A stretch of 64,000 nt of DNA from Plantago ovata (GCA_028274465.1 CM051455.1:91644365-91708364); one strand, 5' to 3'. Counted from the stretch's first letter, positions 17,370 through 30,260 are shown. Program-made: numbers and translations. Notes: a model not told the origin generated them from the letters alone.

Positions 17370-19374
17370 GAAAGCATGGGTTCAACCCTCCAAGGATCGT
17401 ATGAGGGGACCGACGATTGTTCTTTCGTCTGCAACTCGAGATCTGGAAATCAAGAACCACGCATTCCAACAACTTCCGAGGTTCTATGGCTTAGCAAGGG
17501 AAGATGTGATGGGGTACTTGCACGATATCGATGATTTCGTCAACCAACTCCCATGACCCGGAGCTGAAATAACAACGGACGAGTTGAGAATGAAGGTTTT
17601 TGCTATGTGGCTTCGCGACAGAGCCAAGTCATGGTTGAGTTCTCTACCGGCCGGCTCGCTGGACACTTGGGAGAAGGTTTTTTCAGCTTTCATGGAAAAA
17701 TACTTCCCCCACACATTGACTACCGCGCTCAAGGCGCAAATCACCGGATTCAAACAGGACTGTGATGAGACCATCTACACCGCGTTTGAGAGGTTCCAAG
17801 ACCTCATGAAAAAGTGCCCTCACCATGGTTTTGAGCTTTCTGATCTAGTCCAACACTTCTACAATGGACTAACCTTCGAGAACCAACAAGTGGTGGACTT
17901 CCAATGCCGTGGCAATATTAGGGAGGAAACCGCGGAAGCCGTCTGGGCAGTTTTCGAAAGGCTTGCAAAGGGATCGCAGTTCAACGACCCAAGAACGATG
18001 GTTAGGACACGTGGACCTGAAGCTCCACCTACTCAAGAAGCCCCTATGTATAGGGTGAATGGGGATCAATTCGAGTGCTTTACCAACGAATTGAAATAAG
18101 TCCTCAAGAGCGCCACTGGAACAACTGTTTCGAACGAAGTTTGCCGAATATGCAAGAACTATGGGCATGGAGCTCATATGTGTAGATCGAAGCTTGCATA
18201 TGATGATGGCAACTGGGTTCAAGGAGGCGAAGAGGAAGCCTTTGCTACGGAATTCGGTACTCAAGAAGCTAGCTACGGACAAGACGGTAGGAATCCTTGA
18301 GGTGGATTTTGGAGAATAGGGTTCCGAAACAATAAAGGATATGCACCGGCTAGCCAAACTTATGGCCCTAACCAAGACCGTAGTAGGCTTAACTATGGTA
18401 ATGATCACCGCGAAAATCCCGCTCCAAAAGAGCAACCGAAGTCGAAGTCAGCTCAACTGATGGAGAACTTGCAAAAGATGGTTGATCACACCCAAAGTTT
18501 TCTCAAACGTTATGAAGAAGATTCTGAGAAGACTAGGGCAAGGCTTGATCGGTTGGAAGAGAGCACTAGGCTTGCCCATCAAAAGATGCAAGAGTTGATC
18601 GACCGAGGAGCAAGTAGGGAGCAAGGCAAGCTGCCTAGCAACACTGAGAAGTCGATGTCCATTACCTTGGTGGGTGATCTACCTGTCGAAATCACCATCA
18701 AGAAGGTTGCTAAGTGCGAGTGTTGCAAGAATGAAGAACCTCCACTAGCCAAGGAAGAAGAGAAGGACCTTGGTTCGGATGAGAGTGAAGAGGAGCAAGA
18801 GGATCCCGAGCCACTCCCTCAAAGTTTCGATGTTAAGGTCGGGATTGGTGAACTTGAAGATGTCCGTGCCACACTAGACACGGGATCCTACTCTAATGTG
18901 CTCCCAATGAATGTGTTCGAGAAGAGTAGCCTTGGAAAACTATCTGAGCATAAGGCTATTGTGCAATTGGCGGATGGATCCTTTGTGAGACCCGAAGGCG
19001 TTGTGAAGAATGTATTGGTCAAGATTAGTGAAACTTCTGTGTACACCAATTTTTTGGTTATGCCGGCGTCTACACCTGGGATGGGGGATGTCGTTCTCTT
19101 GGGGCGAACGTTCTTGACCAAGCTACGCTCTGTGATAGACATCTACCGAAGGACTTGCACCATTGAGGTGGATGGCAAGCGACACGTGTTGCGAGCCATA
19201 TCTGACCCACCTAAATGCTTCGATGCTTCTCACACTATTAACTACTGTGGTCTTGCTGTCTATGTTCATTCTTATTCACAGGTTCGTGGCATGAGGAGAA
19301 GATCCATGAAGGGAAGTCTAGTACCCTCAAGAAGAAGAGCTAGGCGCAAGAAGGAGTTGAGTCAAAGACTATAA
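17370..19374 (+). pseudogene. E3 Gag-protease polyprotein with three nonsense changes
   Basis: One frame runs from 17370 to 19374. It holds the capsid domain (LEIKNHAFQQLPRFYGLARE to CPHHGFELSDLVQHFYNGL), a CCHC knuckle (CRICKNYGHGAHMC, near 18150), a coiled segment (MENLQKMVDHTQSFLKRYEE) and a DTG protease (ATLDTGSYSNVLPMNVFE, VQLADGSFVRPEG, VVLLGRTFL). Stops at 17554 (TGA), 18097 (TAA) and 18298 (TGA) are each one C-to-T step from the codon in E7 (CGA, CAA, CGA). In E2 and here Gag and protease share a frame, which supports a Gag-protease fusion. Confidence 0.88.
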
Positions 19375-20418
19375 ACAATGGCGCTATCCGGGAGGCAGCC
19401 CGGAGTTTTTATCGCTTTTTTACCGCTTTATTGCATGCATTCATACTTGAACAATTTGCTTTTCATATGTGAATTTGTTCGTCTCTGTGTCGTATGTGCT
19501 TATGTTTGTGTTTGAGTGAGCTTTTTCGAGTGGTTTTATGAGTAAAATGGTTTTCGGGGACTTAAAAAACGGATTTCTTCGAAAGTTTTGTCTCCCCACC
19601 TCAGATTTCGGGGACTTAAAAACCGGATTTGGCGACTCGCCCCACGTTACCAGCTGAAGAAAACGGGGATTGCCCCCAAATTTCTTCATTTTCTTCATCT
19701 CCTTCATCTTACTCCAAAAAATTCCCAAATTTTCAAAATATCTTCAATCCTTCACAAAATCTTCATTACTCCATCAATTTGTGTATTCTTTAGTTTCAAC
19801 CGAAGCCCGTTACGTGCACTTTCTTTCATCCGAACAAATTTCTTCCTAGTTCATTCAATCTTCAGATTTGAGGTAATCTCACATGAACCCTAATTTTTCA
19901 AATTTGGGTTTTTTTTGATTTATGCTTCAATTAAGCTTATATGATGTATGGGTTGATGTTTTGTGTGATTAGAAACGTTATTCACTATCAATTACATGTT
20001 CAATTAGGCTTGGTTTGTTGGTTTGAGAATTTTTCTATTAGATGACTATATCTTGTTATGCAATGTATCTTTTACTTTCATTCCATGTTTAAACTTGTGT
20101 TTGTTGATATGATAATGATGGGTGTAATGGTAGAATGCATGATTGATGAAGTTGAGGATTTATGATGTTAGATTTTTTGTTGCTATGGTATGAATTGAGC
20201 CTTATGATTCAAGGCATTTGTTGTCTAGCAAGAGCATAATGTGATATGTGCATGTAGTAGTTACATTGATATGTTGCATGATGAAGTAGCTAGACTAGAC
20301 ATTGGGTTTTTGAGGAGTTCGATTGTTGTAGATATCGCTTGTTTGTTCGCTCGTACATTTGCATATGCATAAGTCAGTTTTGTGTCATACAAGATACTAA
20401 TTGTTGTTTGTAGGAATC
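19375..20418 (+). other. E3 region between protease and ORF2: hairpin, one palindrome, leader and 541-bp apparent intron
   Basis: The conserved hairpin is at 19387-19404 (TCCGGG-AGGCAG-CCCGGA). Only one GGCG-ACT-CGCC palindrome remains (about 19634), against about five in each E7 unit. A pyrimidine-rich leader (19680-19872) ends GAG before GTAATC. The apparent intron is 19873-20413, ending TTTGTAG, with the ORF2 ATG at 20419. No gene is visible in this kilobase. Confidence 0.6.
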
Positions 20419-21759
20419 ATGGCTCCGCGAGGATCAAAGAAAGCTGGCTCGAGCAAGAAGGTAAAGGGGGTAGCATCAAGCTCCCAACCTTCTCACGACA
20501 TGTACGAGTTGTCTCTAGCTGCGATAGATGTCCGACAAAGGCTCGAAGCGGAGCTAGCCCAAGGTGGGATATCGATCATACCAGACAGGCAGATAGATAT
20601 TCCGAATGAAGTAGCTCAAATGGCAGGGTACAGGACGCTCTCCCGATTGGCGACGAAAAGGAATTGGGGTTGGTATACTTCAAACAAATTCAAGGGGTAC
20701 GACATGAGCCTTCTCCAAGAGTTCTACGCTGGATTCACTGATCTTGATGAGAAGGAATGGGTACTCGTTCGAGGCCTAATTGTACCATGGACGCCAGACT
20801 CAATTTTTGCATTCATCCATTTTGGACAACGGGAGTTCATAGGAAGCAACCATGCCTACGAGTATTCAAGGGCCTCAAGGGGGATACGAAGTGAAATTAC
20901 GGACGTGATCTGCAACAGGGAGTACAGGTATCCAGAAACCGGAGCACAACCTGAACGGATCCGTCAAAGTGACCTTAGCATCGAGCCTAAGGTGATGATG
21001 AAATTTTGCATTTTCAACTTGATCCCTAGAAAGAATGACACTTGGATTCAGCCAAATTACGCCGAGCTCCTCTGCTGCTTGATAGGCAAGTATCGAATCG
21101 ACATCGGTCACATCATGTATGAGGAATATGAGCGCCACTGGGAAAAGAAGAAGAAGCCCTTCATCTTTCCGAGCTTCATCACTGCCTACTGCAAATATTA
21201 AGGGGTCGAGGACTTTGATGAGGGGGATTGCGAGGTCGCTGCCCTTTCACCTTCGACTATTGATGTGCAGCTTGCTAGGTATCAAATGAAGAACCCCACG
21301 GCTGCCGCTGCTGATGTGGAAGCACCCTTCCAACCAACCGATTCAGATAATGAAAATGATTATGAGGATGCTATGGAAGCTGATGATGGCCGAGCCCCTA
21401 TCCCGGATATTCCTTTTGTCCATAGAGCACCACATGCACCGCCTCGAGCACCACATGGGTCTAGAGGTATTGACTTCTCTGATTTCCGGGCCTACCTCGA
21501 TGAACGTTTCGGTAGATTTGATGCTAGTGTTGCAGCCTTGACCACTTCTGTCCAAGGAATGCGACAAGACCTCGACGGGCATATTTTCCAGCGCAACCGC
21601 GATTGGGAGATATTTGAGGAGCATCGCCGAGAGGATAGGCAAGCAAGGTGGGAGCAACAACAACTCATCCGTCAGCAGCAGGAGGCTCTACAACAGTCCA
21701 ATGATCTCCTGTCTGACATGTGGAGGGACTATTATGGGGATTACAATCCCGATAACTAG
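20419..21759 (+). pseudogene. E3 ORF2: plant-transposon-protein-like ORF with one stop
   Basis: ATG 20419 (MAPRGSKKAGSSKK) lies 5 bp after the acceptor-like TAG. The protein of 446 aa has a basic start, a domain with LLQEFYAGFTDLDEKE and VLVRGLIVPWTPDSIFAFI matching the 'putative plant transposon protein' pattern also seen in E2, an acidic linker (TDSDNENDYED), and a charged C-terminal helix (RNRDWEIFEEHRRE). TAA at 21199-21201 interrupts the frame where E7 has TAC. Function unknown. Confidence 0.75.
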
Positions 21760-23270
21760 TCTTTTCACATGTCCACTCTCAGCCAACCGAGGCCAAACCG
21801 TTCGGTAACATCTAGTATCACTTCTTATTACTCATTCTCTTTTGCTAGGGACTAGCTTAAGTTTCATAAGGGGGATGGGATGTGAACCGTGATGTTAAGT
21901 ATTGTTTGGCTTTGTGTTGATGGGTATCTTGGTTTTTTCGTCTGCATTTGCACATTTATAACTTTCTTAGTTTTTAGGTTGCATACACTACATTCATCCT
22001 AGGATAGTCTTGCATGTTTTATATGGAGTTTATTGCCAAATTTTTTGAACTTTTTTATTGGGTAGATCAACTAATTATGCCATTAATCATATGCTTCATC
22101 TCTATGAATTTGTTTGAGGTTTTTCTCGCTTGGCTTGTCACATTTATGTATTGCACTTAGTTGAGCTTGGTAGTCTCGACATCACTTAGTGGTGTTTTCT
22201 CTACTGCGATTCACGAAGGCCTTTATAATAGGATGATGCATGTTAGGGTCTTATGGTTGTTTTCCCGAGTAATTATGTACCTAAGAGGCAACAAGTCTTC
22301 ACCTTGCTTTGAGATTGCTAAATGCCTAGGAAGGAGGTAGTGTGATCCTTTGTTTGCAACCTATTCTTTCGAATAGGTTTGGGGAGGGGGTTACGCTATC
22401 ATTAGACTTGCTTTTCGTTTTTCAATTCTGTGTTGTGAGTTTATTTTTTCTTTTTCGTAAATTTTGTACTCCAACCTATTCTTTCGAATAGGTTTGGGGA
22501 GGTCGTTTGTGTGTTATTGTTTTCTTTTTCGTTGTGCTACTGCTGGCTAAAAAAAATCGAAAAAAAGAAAAGAAAAATTCCAGAAAAAAAAAAGAAAAAA
22601 ACTGGAAAAGAAAAAAAAAAAAGACCCCAAAAAAGCAAAGAAGGGTCCAAAAAAAGAAAGCCAAAAAGCAGTTTAGCAAAGTGTTGTGTCTCATTTTCCA
22701 ATTCTTGTAATGTTCGTAATCGTGTTGTAATTTTTTATCTTTTCTTTTTGCTTGAGTGTTATCTGTTCTAGACCACCCTCGTCCTGCCATTCAGGAAGTG
22801 GTGAATAGTTTAAGGCTTTGCTTGAGAGATGGGTAGAATAGGAGAGTGTTATCTTTTTTAGGGAACCCTCCTTCGTTTGATGAGAGCCAGTATTGGTTCG
22901 ACCTCTTTGAGGAAAAGTCTTAACTTGGTGAACAGCAGTAAGTCCTCAGTTTCATAGGCACGGGACAATCATTCGTATTCTAACATGTTTCATTACGTCG
23001 TCACTGACTAGGTCCAGGTAGAGAATATTACGAGAGACTATCTTGTCTTGACATAAGTGCTTATGTGGATGTGTATGAGTCAATCGAGGCATTCTTCAAC
23101 CTATATTCATGATATGATTCATATGGTTTTTGTTCATATGTTTTTTGATAGATTTAATAGATTATTTCATTTCATTTGGCATGAGACTCCATTTTTTGTG
23201 TTGCATTGTTTTTTGCATTGGAGTCTAGCTTAGTTGCTTGAGGACAAGCAAATGTTCGGTTTGGGGAGTT
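21760..23270 (+). other. E3 3' noncoding region
   Basis: No gene is supported. It contains two CCTATTC-TTTC-GAATAGG hairpins each followed by TTTGGGGAGG (about 22360-22390 and 22474-22503), a purine tract (22540-22680), the conserved block around 22780-23110, and the PPT preceded by a TTGCTTG-AGGA-CAAGCAA hairpin (about 23234-23251). It is nearly colinear with E7 43434-44944 and with the reverse of 925-2200. Confidence 0.85.
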
Positions 23271-24450
23271 TGATGAATGTGTGTTTTACACTTTCATTTG
23301 AGTCTTTTTCACCTATTTTAGCTATCCTCTATGTTAATTTAGCTATATTTTAGTGTATTTTATTAGAATAGTGTCACGTTTCCCTTTAGTTTGTATTTTA
23401 CAGATTTTGGTTGAAAACGAGGTTTTCTGGGCAATTATATTGAAGTAGACAAGGAATTGGTGTTCCAAAGGCCTAATTGGAGTATCTGAAAGATTCGGGA
23501 TAGGATTTGAAGTCTAGGGGTCGAGTCTGAAGGCTAAAAGGTCACTAGAAGGCAAAAACCGAGTCCGAAAAGGGGAAGAAATCCAAAAACGCGTCGAAAA
23601 CGCGTATCTGGCCGAAAAACACTCCCGGGCGAGTCGCCCGGGACGTGGGGCGAATCGCCCGGTGTGTGGGGCCCTTCGCCCCACACAATTCGAATGCCTA
23701 TATAGTTGCTCAGTTTTCTCCATTTTTCATACTTTTCCATACCTTTTCTCTCACCTTTCTCAGTAGTTTTAGGTAGGAATTCTCCAGAGCCTGTTCTGGG
23801 TGTTCTTAGCTTAGGAGATACTTTTTCTTAGCGTTTTGGAGCTTGTAAGATCGCGATTCTTCGGGGATTGACAACCTTCGGTAACATTGTATCTTACAGT
23901 TTTTCTATTTATATTTATATATCTTTCATCATGTTTTCATTCGTTCGTGGTATGATTTCTGTTGATTGCATGACATCTATGAGTAGCTAAACTTCTCGTT
24001 GGTGATAGTATGTGATTTCTTAACGAAGGGTTAATAATTATGCTAATGGCTATATCGCGCATTATACTCTGAGTTATTGCTTTATTTCTTTGATCTATCT
24101 AAAACCTCTATCTTCGTAGTGTTGAATAATTACGGAACACAATTGGACAATTCATTGATCAAAGATCTCCATGCAAGACCGAGGAATTTATGCATGATTA
24201 TTAACCTACTATGCTTTGAATGACCATACTATCACCAATTTCAATTATCTGTTAAGAAAAACCTTCGCTAAGTCGTCTGTTGTTTTATATTCTTAAATTA
24301 GATTAGATAAAGCTAGTTATAGTCCTTAGAGATCGACACTCGAGGTTATTCTACTGCTACACTACGGTTTTCGTTGTAGTTGTGAATTGCCTTTGACTAA
24401 ATACAAATTTATTTGATTAATTAGAATCTGACAAATTCGACAGTTCATCA
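23271..24450 (+). repeat. E3 3' LTR (family A)
   Basis: TGATGAATG to GTTCATCA, 1180 bp. Three GC palindromes (23625-23685) precede a TATATAG box near 23699. It ends at the copia RT sequence of E4. Confidence 0.95.
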
Positions 24451-24452
24451 AG

Positions 24453-25986
24453 AAGTGGCAAGAAGCCATGAAATCCGAAATAGACTCAATGTATGAGAAT
24501 CAAGTATGGGACTTGGTTGATGCATCAGAAGGGGTTAGACCTATCGGTTGCAAATGGGTTTTCAAGAGGAAAACAGATGCTGATGGCAACATACAAACAT
24601 ACAAGGCTAGACTGGTGGCGAAAGGTTATAGTCAACGATATGGTATCGATTATGACGAAACTTTTTCACCCGTAGCCAAACTTAAGTCTATTCGAATTTT
24701 ACTTGCTATAGCAGCATACTATGATTATGAGATTTGGCAAATGGATGTGAAAACTGCTTTTCCTTAACGGAAATCTCGAGGAAGAGGTGTATATGATACA
24801 ACCTGAAGGTTTTATATCTAAGTCAAATCCCAAATTAATTTGCAAGCTAAAGAGATCCATTTATGGACTAAAGCAAGCCTCAAGGAGTTGGAATATTCAC
24901 TTTGATGAAGCAGTCAAATCGTTTGACTACATCAGATGTGCGGAAGATCCATGCATTTATGTTAAACGCAGCGATGCTGGAATTCTTTTCATGGTTATAT
25001 ATGTTGATGACATATTAATTATGGGAAACAATGTCCAAATGTTACGATCCACAAAGGAGTGGTTATCTAAGACTTTCTCGATGAAAGACTTAGGTGAAGC
25101 CTGTTACATTCTTGGAATCAAAATCCATAGGGATAGATCCCGAAGATTGTTAGGTTTGTCACAGTCCACATATGTCGACAAAATAGTGAAACGATTTAAT
25201 ATGGATGGATCCAATAAAGGTTTCTTACCATCTAGACATGGCGTTGCTCTCACTACGAAGGATAGTCCTTCTACAGATGAGGAAATCGAACACATGAAAA
25301 GAATTCCATATGCATCAGCTATTGGATCTATCATGTATGCCATGAATTGTACAAGGCCAGATGTGGCATATGCGCTTAGCTGTACTTGTCGACACGAACA
25401 GAATCCAGGTATGAAACACTGGACAGCTGTGAAAGCAATTCTTAAGTATCTTAGAAGAACTAAAGATTCATTTCTGGTATATGGTGGACAACAAGAGTTG
25501 CGAATGAGTGGTTATGTCGATGCTGGTTTCCAATCGGACCCAGACGACTACAAATCACAAACTGGGTATGTGTTTACACTTAATGGTGGAGCCGTCACTT
25601 GGAAGAGTTCAAAGCAATCCACCTTGGTTGATTCTACGACCGAATCCGAGTACATTGCTGCTGCAGAAGCCTCAAAGGAGGCTGTCTGGATTTCAGAATT
25701 CCTAAAGGAACTAGGGGTAGTTCCTAATAGTAGTCCTATAACGGTCTACTACGACAACGAAGGCGCTGTTGCACAAGCAAAGGAACCAAGATCCACTAAC
25801 AAGAATAAGAATGTACCTAGGAAGTATCATCTAATTAGAAAGATGATAGCTAGAGGAGAAGTATCTATAGAACGAGTTTCCACTGAGGAAAATGTGACAG
25901 ATCCTTTCACCAAAGTGTTGAACATTGACAAACATGTTAGACATTTCAACAACATAGGTGTTAGACACGTAGGTGATTGGCTCTAG
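24453..25986 (+). pseudogene. E4 reverse transcriptase and RNase H (copia), one frameshift
   Basis: The C-terminal half of a copia polyprotein. RT motifs are KWVFKRKTDADG, ARLVAKGYSQ, IYGLKQASRSW and the active site IYVDDILIMGN (near 25000). RNase H motifs are GYVDAGFQSD, STTESEYIAA and YYDNEGAV, followed by the tail with VTDPFTKVL. A single extra base near 24766 ends the frame at TAA 24765-24767; the next frame resumes at once (LNGNLEEEVYM context). Apart from that the frame is clean to the TAG at 25984-25986. The 5' end is cut by E3. Confidence 0.92.
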
Positions 25987-26000
25987 GCCAAGTGGGAGAT

Positions 26001-27848
26001 TGAAAGTATATATGTCCTAGAGACAACCTACGATAGGGACGATATGTACTTGATCACATTCAGTTATTGTTATTTATTTATGTTCATTTATTTATATATT
26101 ATTAAATACAATTGGAATTACATTTTTATGAATACATTATTTGGTTGTTTGAATTATTCGATAAAATGTTCCCAAGGACTTAAGGTAATCACCAAGTTAG
26201 TGGGAGCTTGTGTGTCAATAATTAAGTCCTAAAATAAGCCACTAGCTGAAGGTCATTGAGATATGGGATATCAATGATGCGATTGAAGCTAGCATATGTT
26301 GCATTAGATCCTTCGAGGATGGAGTAGGTCTCACTGCTACGAATGAACTTGGTTATTCATAATGAACATGTGGACACTTTGGAGAGTGTCGCATACCCGA
26401 TCGAGAAACCATTTGGTAAAGCTATTTAAGTGTCTATGGTAGTATCGGTGTGTAGGGTGATGTTAGTAGTCCTTAGACTTGAGGCCAATACTACATCATA
26501 TGTGAAATAATGTACTTTGACCATGCGCAACGCTTGCACTCTTAAAGTAGGGTAGATACGGCATGTGTTGGGTACATTAGGAAGCATATGGTGTGAGTGA
26601 TTGGGCCAAGAAAGGATTCATTCCTCCGTAATAGATACAAGGAGAGAATACTCACTTCTCATATTTAGTGCGATCATAAAACCGGTGGCCACCGTAAGTG
26701 AATATGTCAAAATGGTGTTTGGACATAATTCATAGATCGACTAATAAGATTGAGAGACAATGAATGAGTTATTAGAATAGACACATAACCATATTCTAGA
26801 TTCATTCAAGTATTCGTGAATGAAGGGACCGTATCATCAAAGTACCCTACGCTACATGTGGTTTGTTTTCCTCACAGACGTTCCTTGCATATTAGTATTG
26901 TCTGATAAATTGTCTAGGAATTTATTATGACCTTAATTGGATTGTTGCTTAATATGCAAGGCCCTATGGGTCACACTTCAAGGTGGTGTTTCTACAAACG
27001 AGCTATGTATATTGGATTAAATATTAATTAGATTAAATTAACATACATAAATATATAATGGAATTATTATTAATTGGATTAATATTAATTTATTATATGT
27101 GGAATATATTTTAGAAATATAATTAATTAATTTAAATTGAATTTAATTAATTAATTGAAGACATGTGCACTTGGGCGGGATTTTAGGATTGAAGCCCAAA
27201 AGGAAATGAATGGAGTGAGGAGAAAGGGAGCTGGCCCAACTGGCCCAACATGGGCCAGCGGCCCAGCACGAGAGGCAGCTACAAATGCAGCTGCCTCACG
27301 TTGCTTCTTCTTTCTCTCTCACTCCTATTTTCCTTTTTGTTTTATCTTTATCTGTTTGTTAGTTATTTGGATGACTTTTCAAGTCTCCTAGTCAATAAGA
27401 TTTACTTGGTAAAATCTTACGTGATTTTCTGAACAAACTAACTGACTAAATCAGAAAGAAAGAAAATAAGTCTCATTCCAACATACGTAAGAAAATACTT
27501 TCTGATAGTCAGAAAATATTCTTTCTCTATTAGCTCAAAATAAACAGAAGAACATCCTAGCGTTCTTGATAGAAATCACTGCCCGTGGATACCAAGGTCG
27601 AAGGAAGTAATCAACCTGTTGATGAGCCATCTTGGAGATTTTTTTGACGAAGATTTCATCTCTGACGAAGAAGAAATCAACCAGCCGGACGAGGAGATTG
27701 CAAGGCTCTGTCTGGAGATTGAGGAACAACTACCCGGTGAATTTGCTTATCTACTGGAAGACACGTAAGTGATTTCTTCTAGTTTAATAAACGAATATAG
27801 TCATATCAGTTTAGTGAGATTAAAATTTTTTTCTCACTTTTACTAACA
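26001..27848 (+). repeat. E4 3' LTR (copia)
   Basis: It follows the PPT directly (GTGGGAGAT, then TGAAAGTATATATG) and ends ...TTTTACTAACA at 27848. I set the end where homology to the E10 ORF resumes at 27849, since no second LTR is present for comparison. A very AT-rich stretch lies at 27000-27160. No gene is visible in it. Confidence 0.75.
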
Positions 27849-30015
27849 GATGATACACCAGTGGTTGCTGAAAAGAAAACCACTGTAGTAGATATTGTTG
27901 AAGTGCTTGCAGAAGCCTTCACAAATCCAATTAACTTGGATCCATCTACTGAAGCAAGACCACAAGGCAGTGGAATTGAAAATCATGCCTTAGAAAGAAT
28001 AGAAGATGTCTACATTGTAGATAATCTTGATGATACAACTCTGGAACCAGCAAGTGACATTGTTGCAGACCTTAGAAAGGTTGCAGTTGCTGAGAACGTT
28101 GCCAGCAAAGCAACAGAAGTACAAGAGACAGTTGCTGAAACAGCAACTAGTCAAGACCAACAAGTTGCTAAAGCTGCAACTACTGACGAACCAGTTGCTG
28201 AAACTGCAACAGTTCAAGTCCAAGAGTTTGCTGAAACTCAACAAGAAACATCATTCGACAACGCATCTCATGATGCTGAAAATGTTAGACCAACTTCACC
28301 AATTACATCTATTGACAAAGTTCAACTGGTGCTGACTGACCTAAGCCAGCAAATGGATATGGAGATTGATGATAACTCCAACAAGTCAGTAGACCTATTC
28401 ATGACAAGTAGTGAACTTAGAGGTCTCGATGTTTCTGCTCAACTTGTCAATTCAGAGACAAGGGAGATTGCTGAAGCTGCACAACTTTCTCAAATAGAGC
28501 AAGAGAAGAAGTCTGCTGAAGAACAAGTCCCAGATATTGAAGAAGCTTTTGATGCTGAAAGGACTGAGTCACCACCTGCAATTCTTCAGCAGGTAGTTAA
28601 CTCAGATATAAGCAAAACTTCACTATCTGAAACGTTATCTTTAGCTAACACAATTATTTCTTTACAGACTTCTCAAGATACAAGTCAGAAGGTTGCTGAA
28701 ACTTCTGCACCAGAATCCACAACTCCTGTTCAACAGGTAGATGAAAGTGTTGGTAATTATACTAAGTTTAAAAACTTAGTACTTGTATCTAACACAGTGT
28801 TATTTCAGGATGAACAATTCAAGGATGTTGATACAGCTCCTGAAGCAATCGAAATAGTTCCCGCACAACTCACTGTGCAACATGAGCTTGCTGAAAATCA
28901 GTAGGTAATTCATGTTACAGTTTTAGACTCTAAAACTATTTTCCAAAACCTTCATGAAAATAACTTTACTCTTATTCAGGCTCAAAAGGAGAATAATGAA
29001 GCGGTTCTCGTCACAGAAGTCCATGAAGTTAGTTCAGTAGAACTTACTCCAACTTCAAAAGAAACACTTTGACCAGAGTTGCTAAGTCTGTCAGCAACTG
29101 GCAAAGGTACAAAAGGATGGACTTCTCAGACCTTCACATCCATCTATCAAATGAAAAGAAGAGAAATTCACTCTTCAAACTTGAGACGTTTGTACACTCT
29201 ATCCTCCCTAAAGAGATGTCATATTCTCAGCAAATGATTGCCACAATCAGAGAGAATATGAAAGTTAAGTTCAAGAGTGCCTCTCCAGCTGAACAAGCTG
29301 TGATGCTCAAGGGTTCCTTTGTACCCGTGGTGGCTGATCCCCAAAAACTCAATGAGGAAGAAGAGGTTACAAGTGCTGCTAAGTACAAACATCTTGAGTT
29401 GGTAATACTAACGGATGATGATGAATAAGAAGAAGAGGATGACGATATCCTTAAAGACACAAGTGATGATGAATCCAAGGATTCTAAGGATAGCAAGGAC
29501 GATGATGATGACAATCAAGGTCCTAGTCCGCATGCTGGCGGAGAAAAATTGTCAGTTGATGATCAAGTAGATCAAGCAGATGCTGAAAATCAGCAAGCTG
29601 AACAACCTCCCAGTCAGCAACAGGAATCTGCTCCAACTCCTGCTGAGAAAAGTACTCCGGCAACTGAACAAGTTGCTGAGATAGAAGAAGAGTATGCCGG
29701 GAAGCAGGTTGAAATACCTAAAGGCAAAGCTAAGCTTTCTGATGCCGAGTTAGCATTACTCGAAGCCAAGGTCACTGATTCAAACCTTGGAGAAAATGAA
29801 GAAATGGATGAAGATTACCAAAGATCATTACAGAATAGTCTACAGATTCATGACAGACATACTCAACATCTCGATATTGCTCAATCTTCAGGAGTGAACA
29901 ACAAGGAAGATTCCTCCCTTCCACTTACTACTGGTGAAACTCCAGTTGTTGAGTCAAAAGAGTTGTCTTCAGCAACCACTCAACCAAAAGTGACTGAGGC
30001 TAAAGATTTAGGTGT
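27849..30015 (+). pseudogene. E5: fragment of the Sirevirus-associated post-pol ORF, decayed
   Basis: Homologous to the E10 ORF from about 62400 to the window end (for example PQGSG, YIVDNLDD, TLEPASDI, VFMTSSELKG-like, SRVAKSVSNWQRY, HLSNEKKRSSL-like). The frame is open from 27849 to a TAG at 28902-28904 (CAG in E10), shifts before 29069, ends again at TAA 29426-29428, and reopens to about 30015. It therefore shows about 170 residues of the ORF's C-terminal part that lie beyond the window in E10: an acidic, Gln/Glu-rich region with many VAE and AE dipeptides. The E4 LTR abuts its left end; it joins E6 at about 30005-30030 without a visible LTR. Confidence 0.8.
28593..28979 (+). other. Three apparent mini-introns in the E5 ORF
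   Basis: Segments 28593-28667 (75 nt), 28737-28808 (72 nt) and 28905-28979 (75 nt) each begin GT after CAG (or TAG) and end with a T-rich CAG or ACAG. All are AT-rich and a multiple of three, so retention keeps the frame. The same three positions exist in E10. Splicing is not shown. Confidence 0.45.
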
Positions 30016-30260
30016 CAATGAACTTCACCCTTCCCAACGGACAAGTAGTTCGTCCCACGGACTATGGATTCACGGAGCGAAAATACGGATTGTTCCTCCT
30101 GACCATCCAAGGGTGCCTAGGAGAAAATGAGGCAGCAAGAGTAGAGGAAGAAGTAAGGGCCCAAAGGCAGCCCCAAGTGCAAGAACCCGCACCAATTCAG
30201 CTAAGAGCATATCCCGCTCAAGATGAAGCTCAATCTCGAGTGAGTCCTAGGCCAATTCAC

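Larger units (their letters stand above)
17370..24450 (+). mobile_element. E3: family-A non-autonomous gypsy element, 5' part outside window
   Basis: The sequence resumes in gag at 17370 (E1 having inserted there) and runs through protease, hairpin, leader/intron, ORF2, the 3' noncoding region and the 3' LTR at 23271-24450. There is no RT or integrase. It is the single-copy counterpart of E7, which has the protease-to-intron unit four times. The right flank is copia RT (E4); the right target duplication would be AGAAG at 24451-24455. Confidence 0.9.
24451..27848 (+). mobile_element. E4: Ty1-copia retrotransposon, 3' part only
   Basis: RT and RNase H (24451-25986), a PPT (CCAAGTGGGAGAT ending at 26000) and one long LTR (26001-27848). 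The 5' part is left of E3 and out of the window. The LTR ends ...CTAACA, and the sequence after it continues the Sirevirus-associated ORF of E5, so E4 inserted into E5. Confidence 0.9.

Noticed and set aside
28027-28335. Leu/Gln-rich frames beside the E5 and E10 ORFs (also 62561-62842, 62909-63094 and minus-strand frames)
   Set aside because: Shadows of the GCTGA/GTTGCTGAA-rich coding frame read in other frames.
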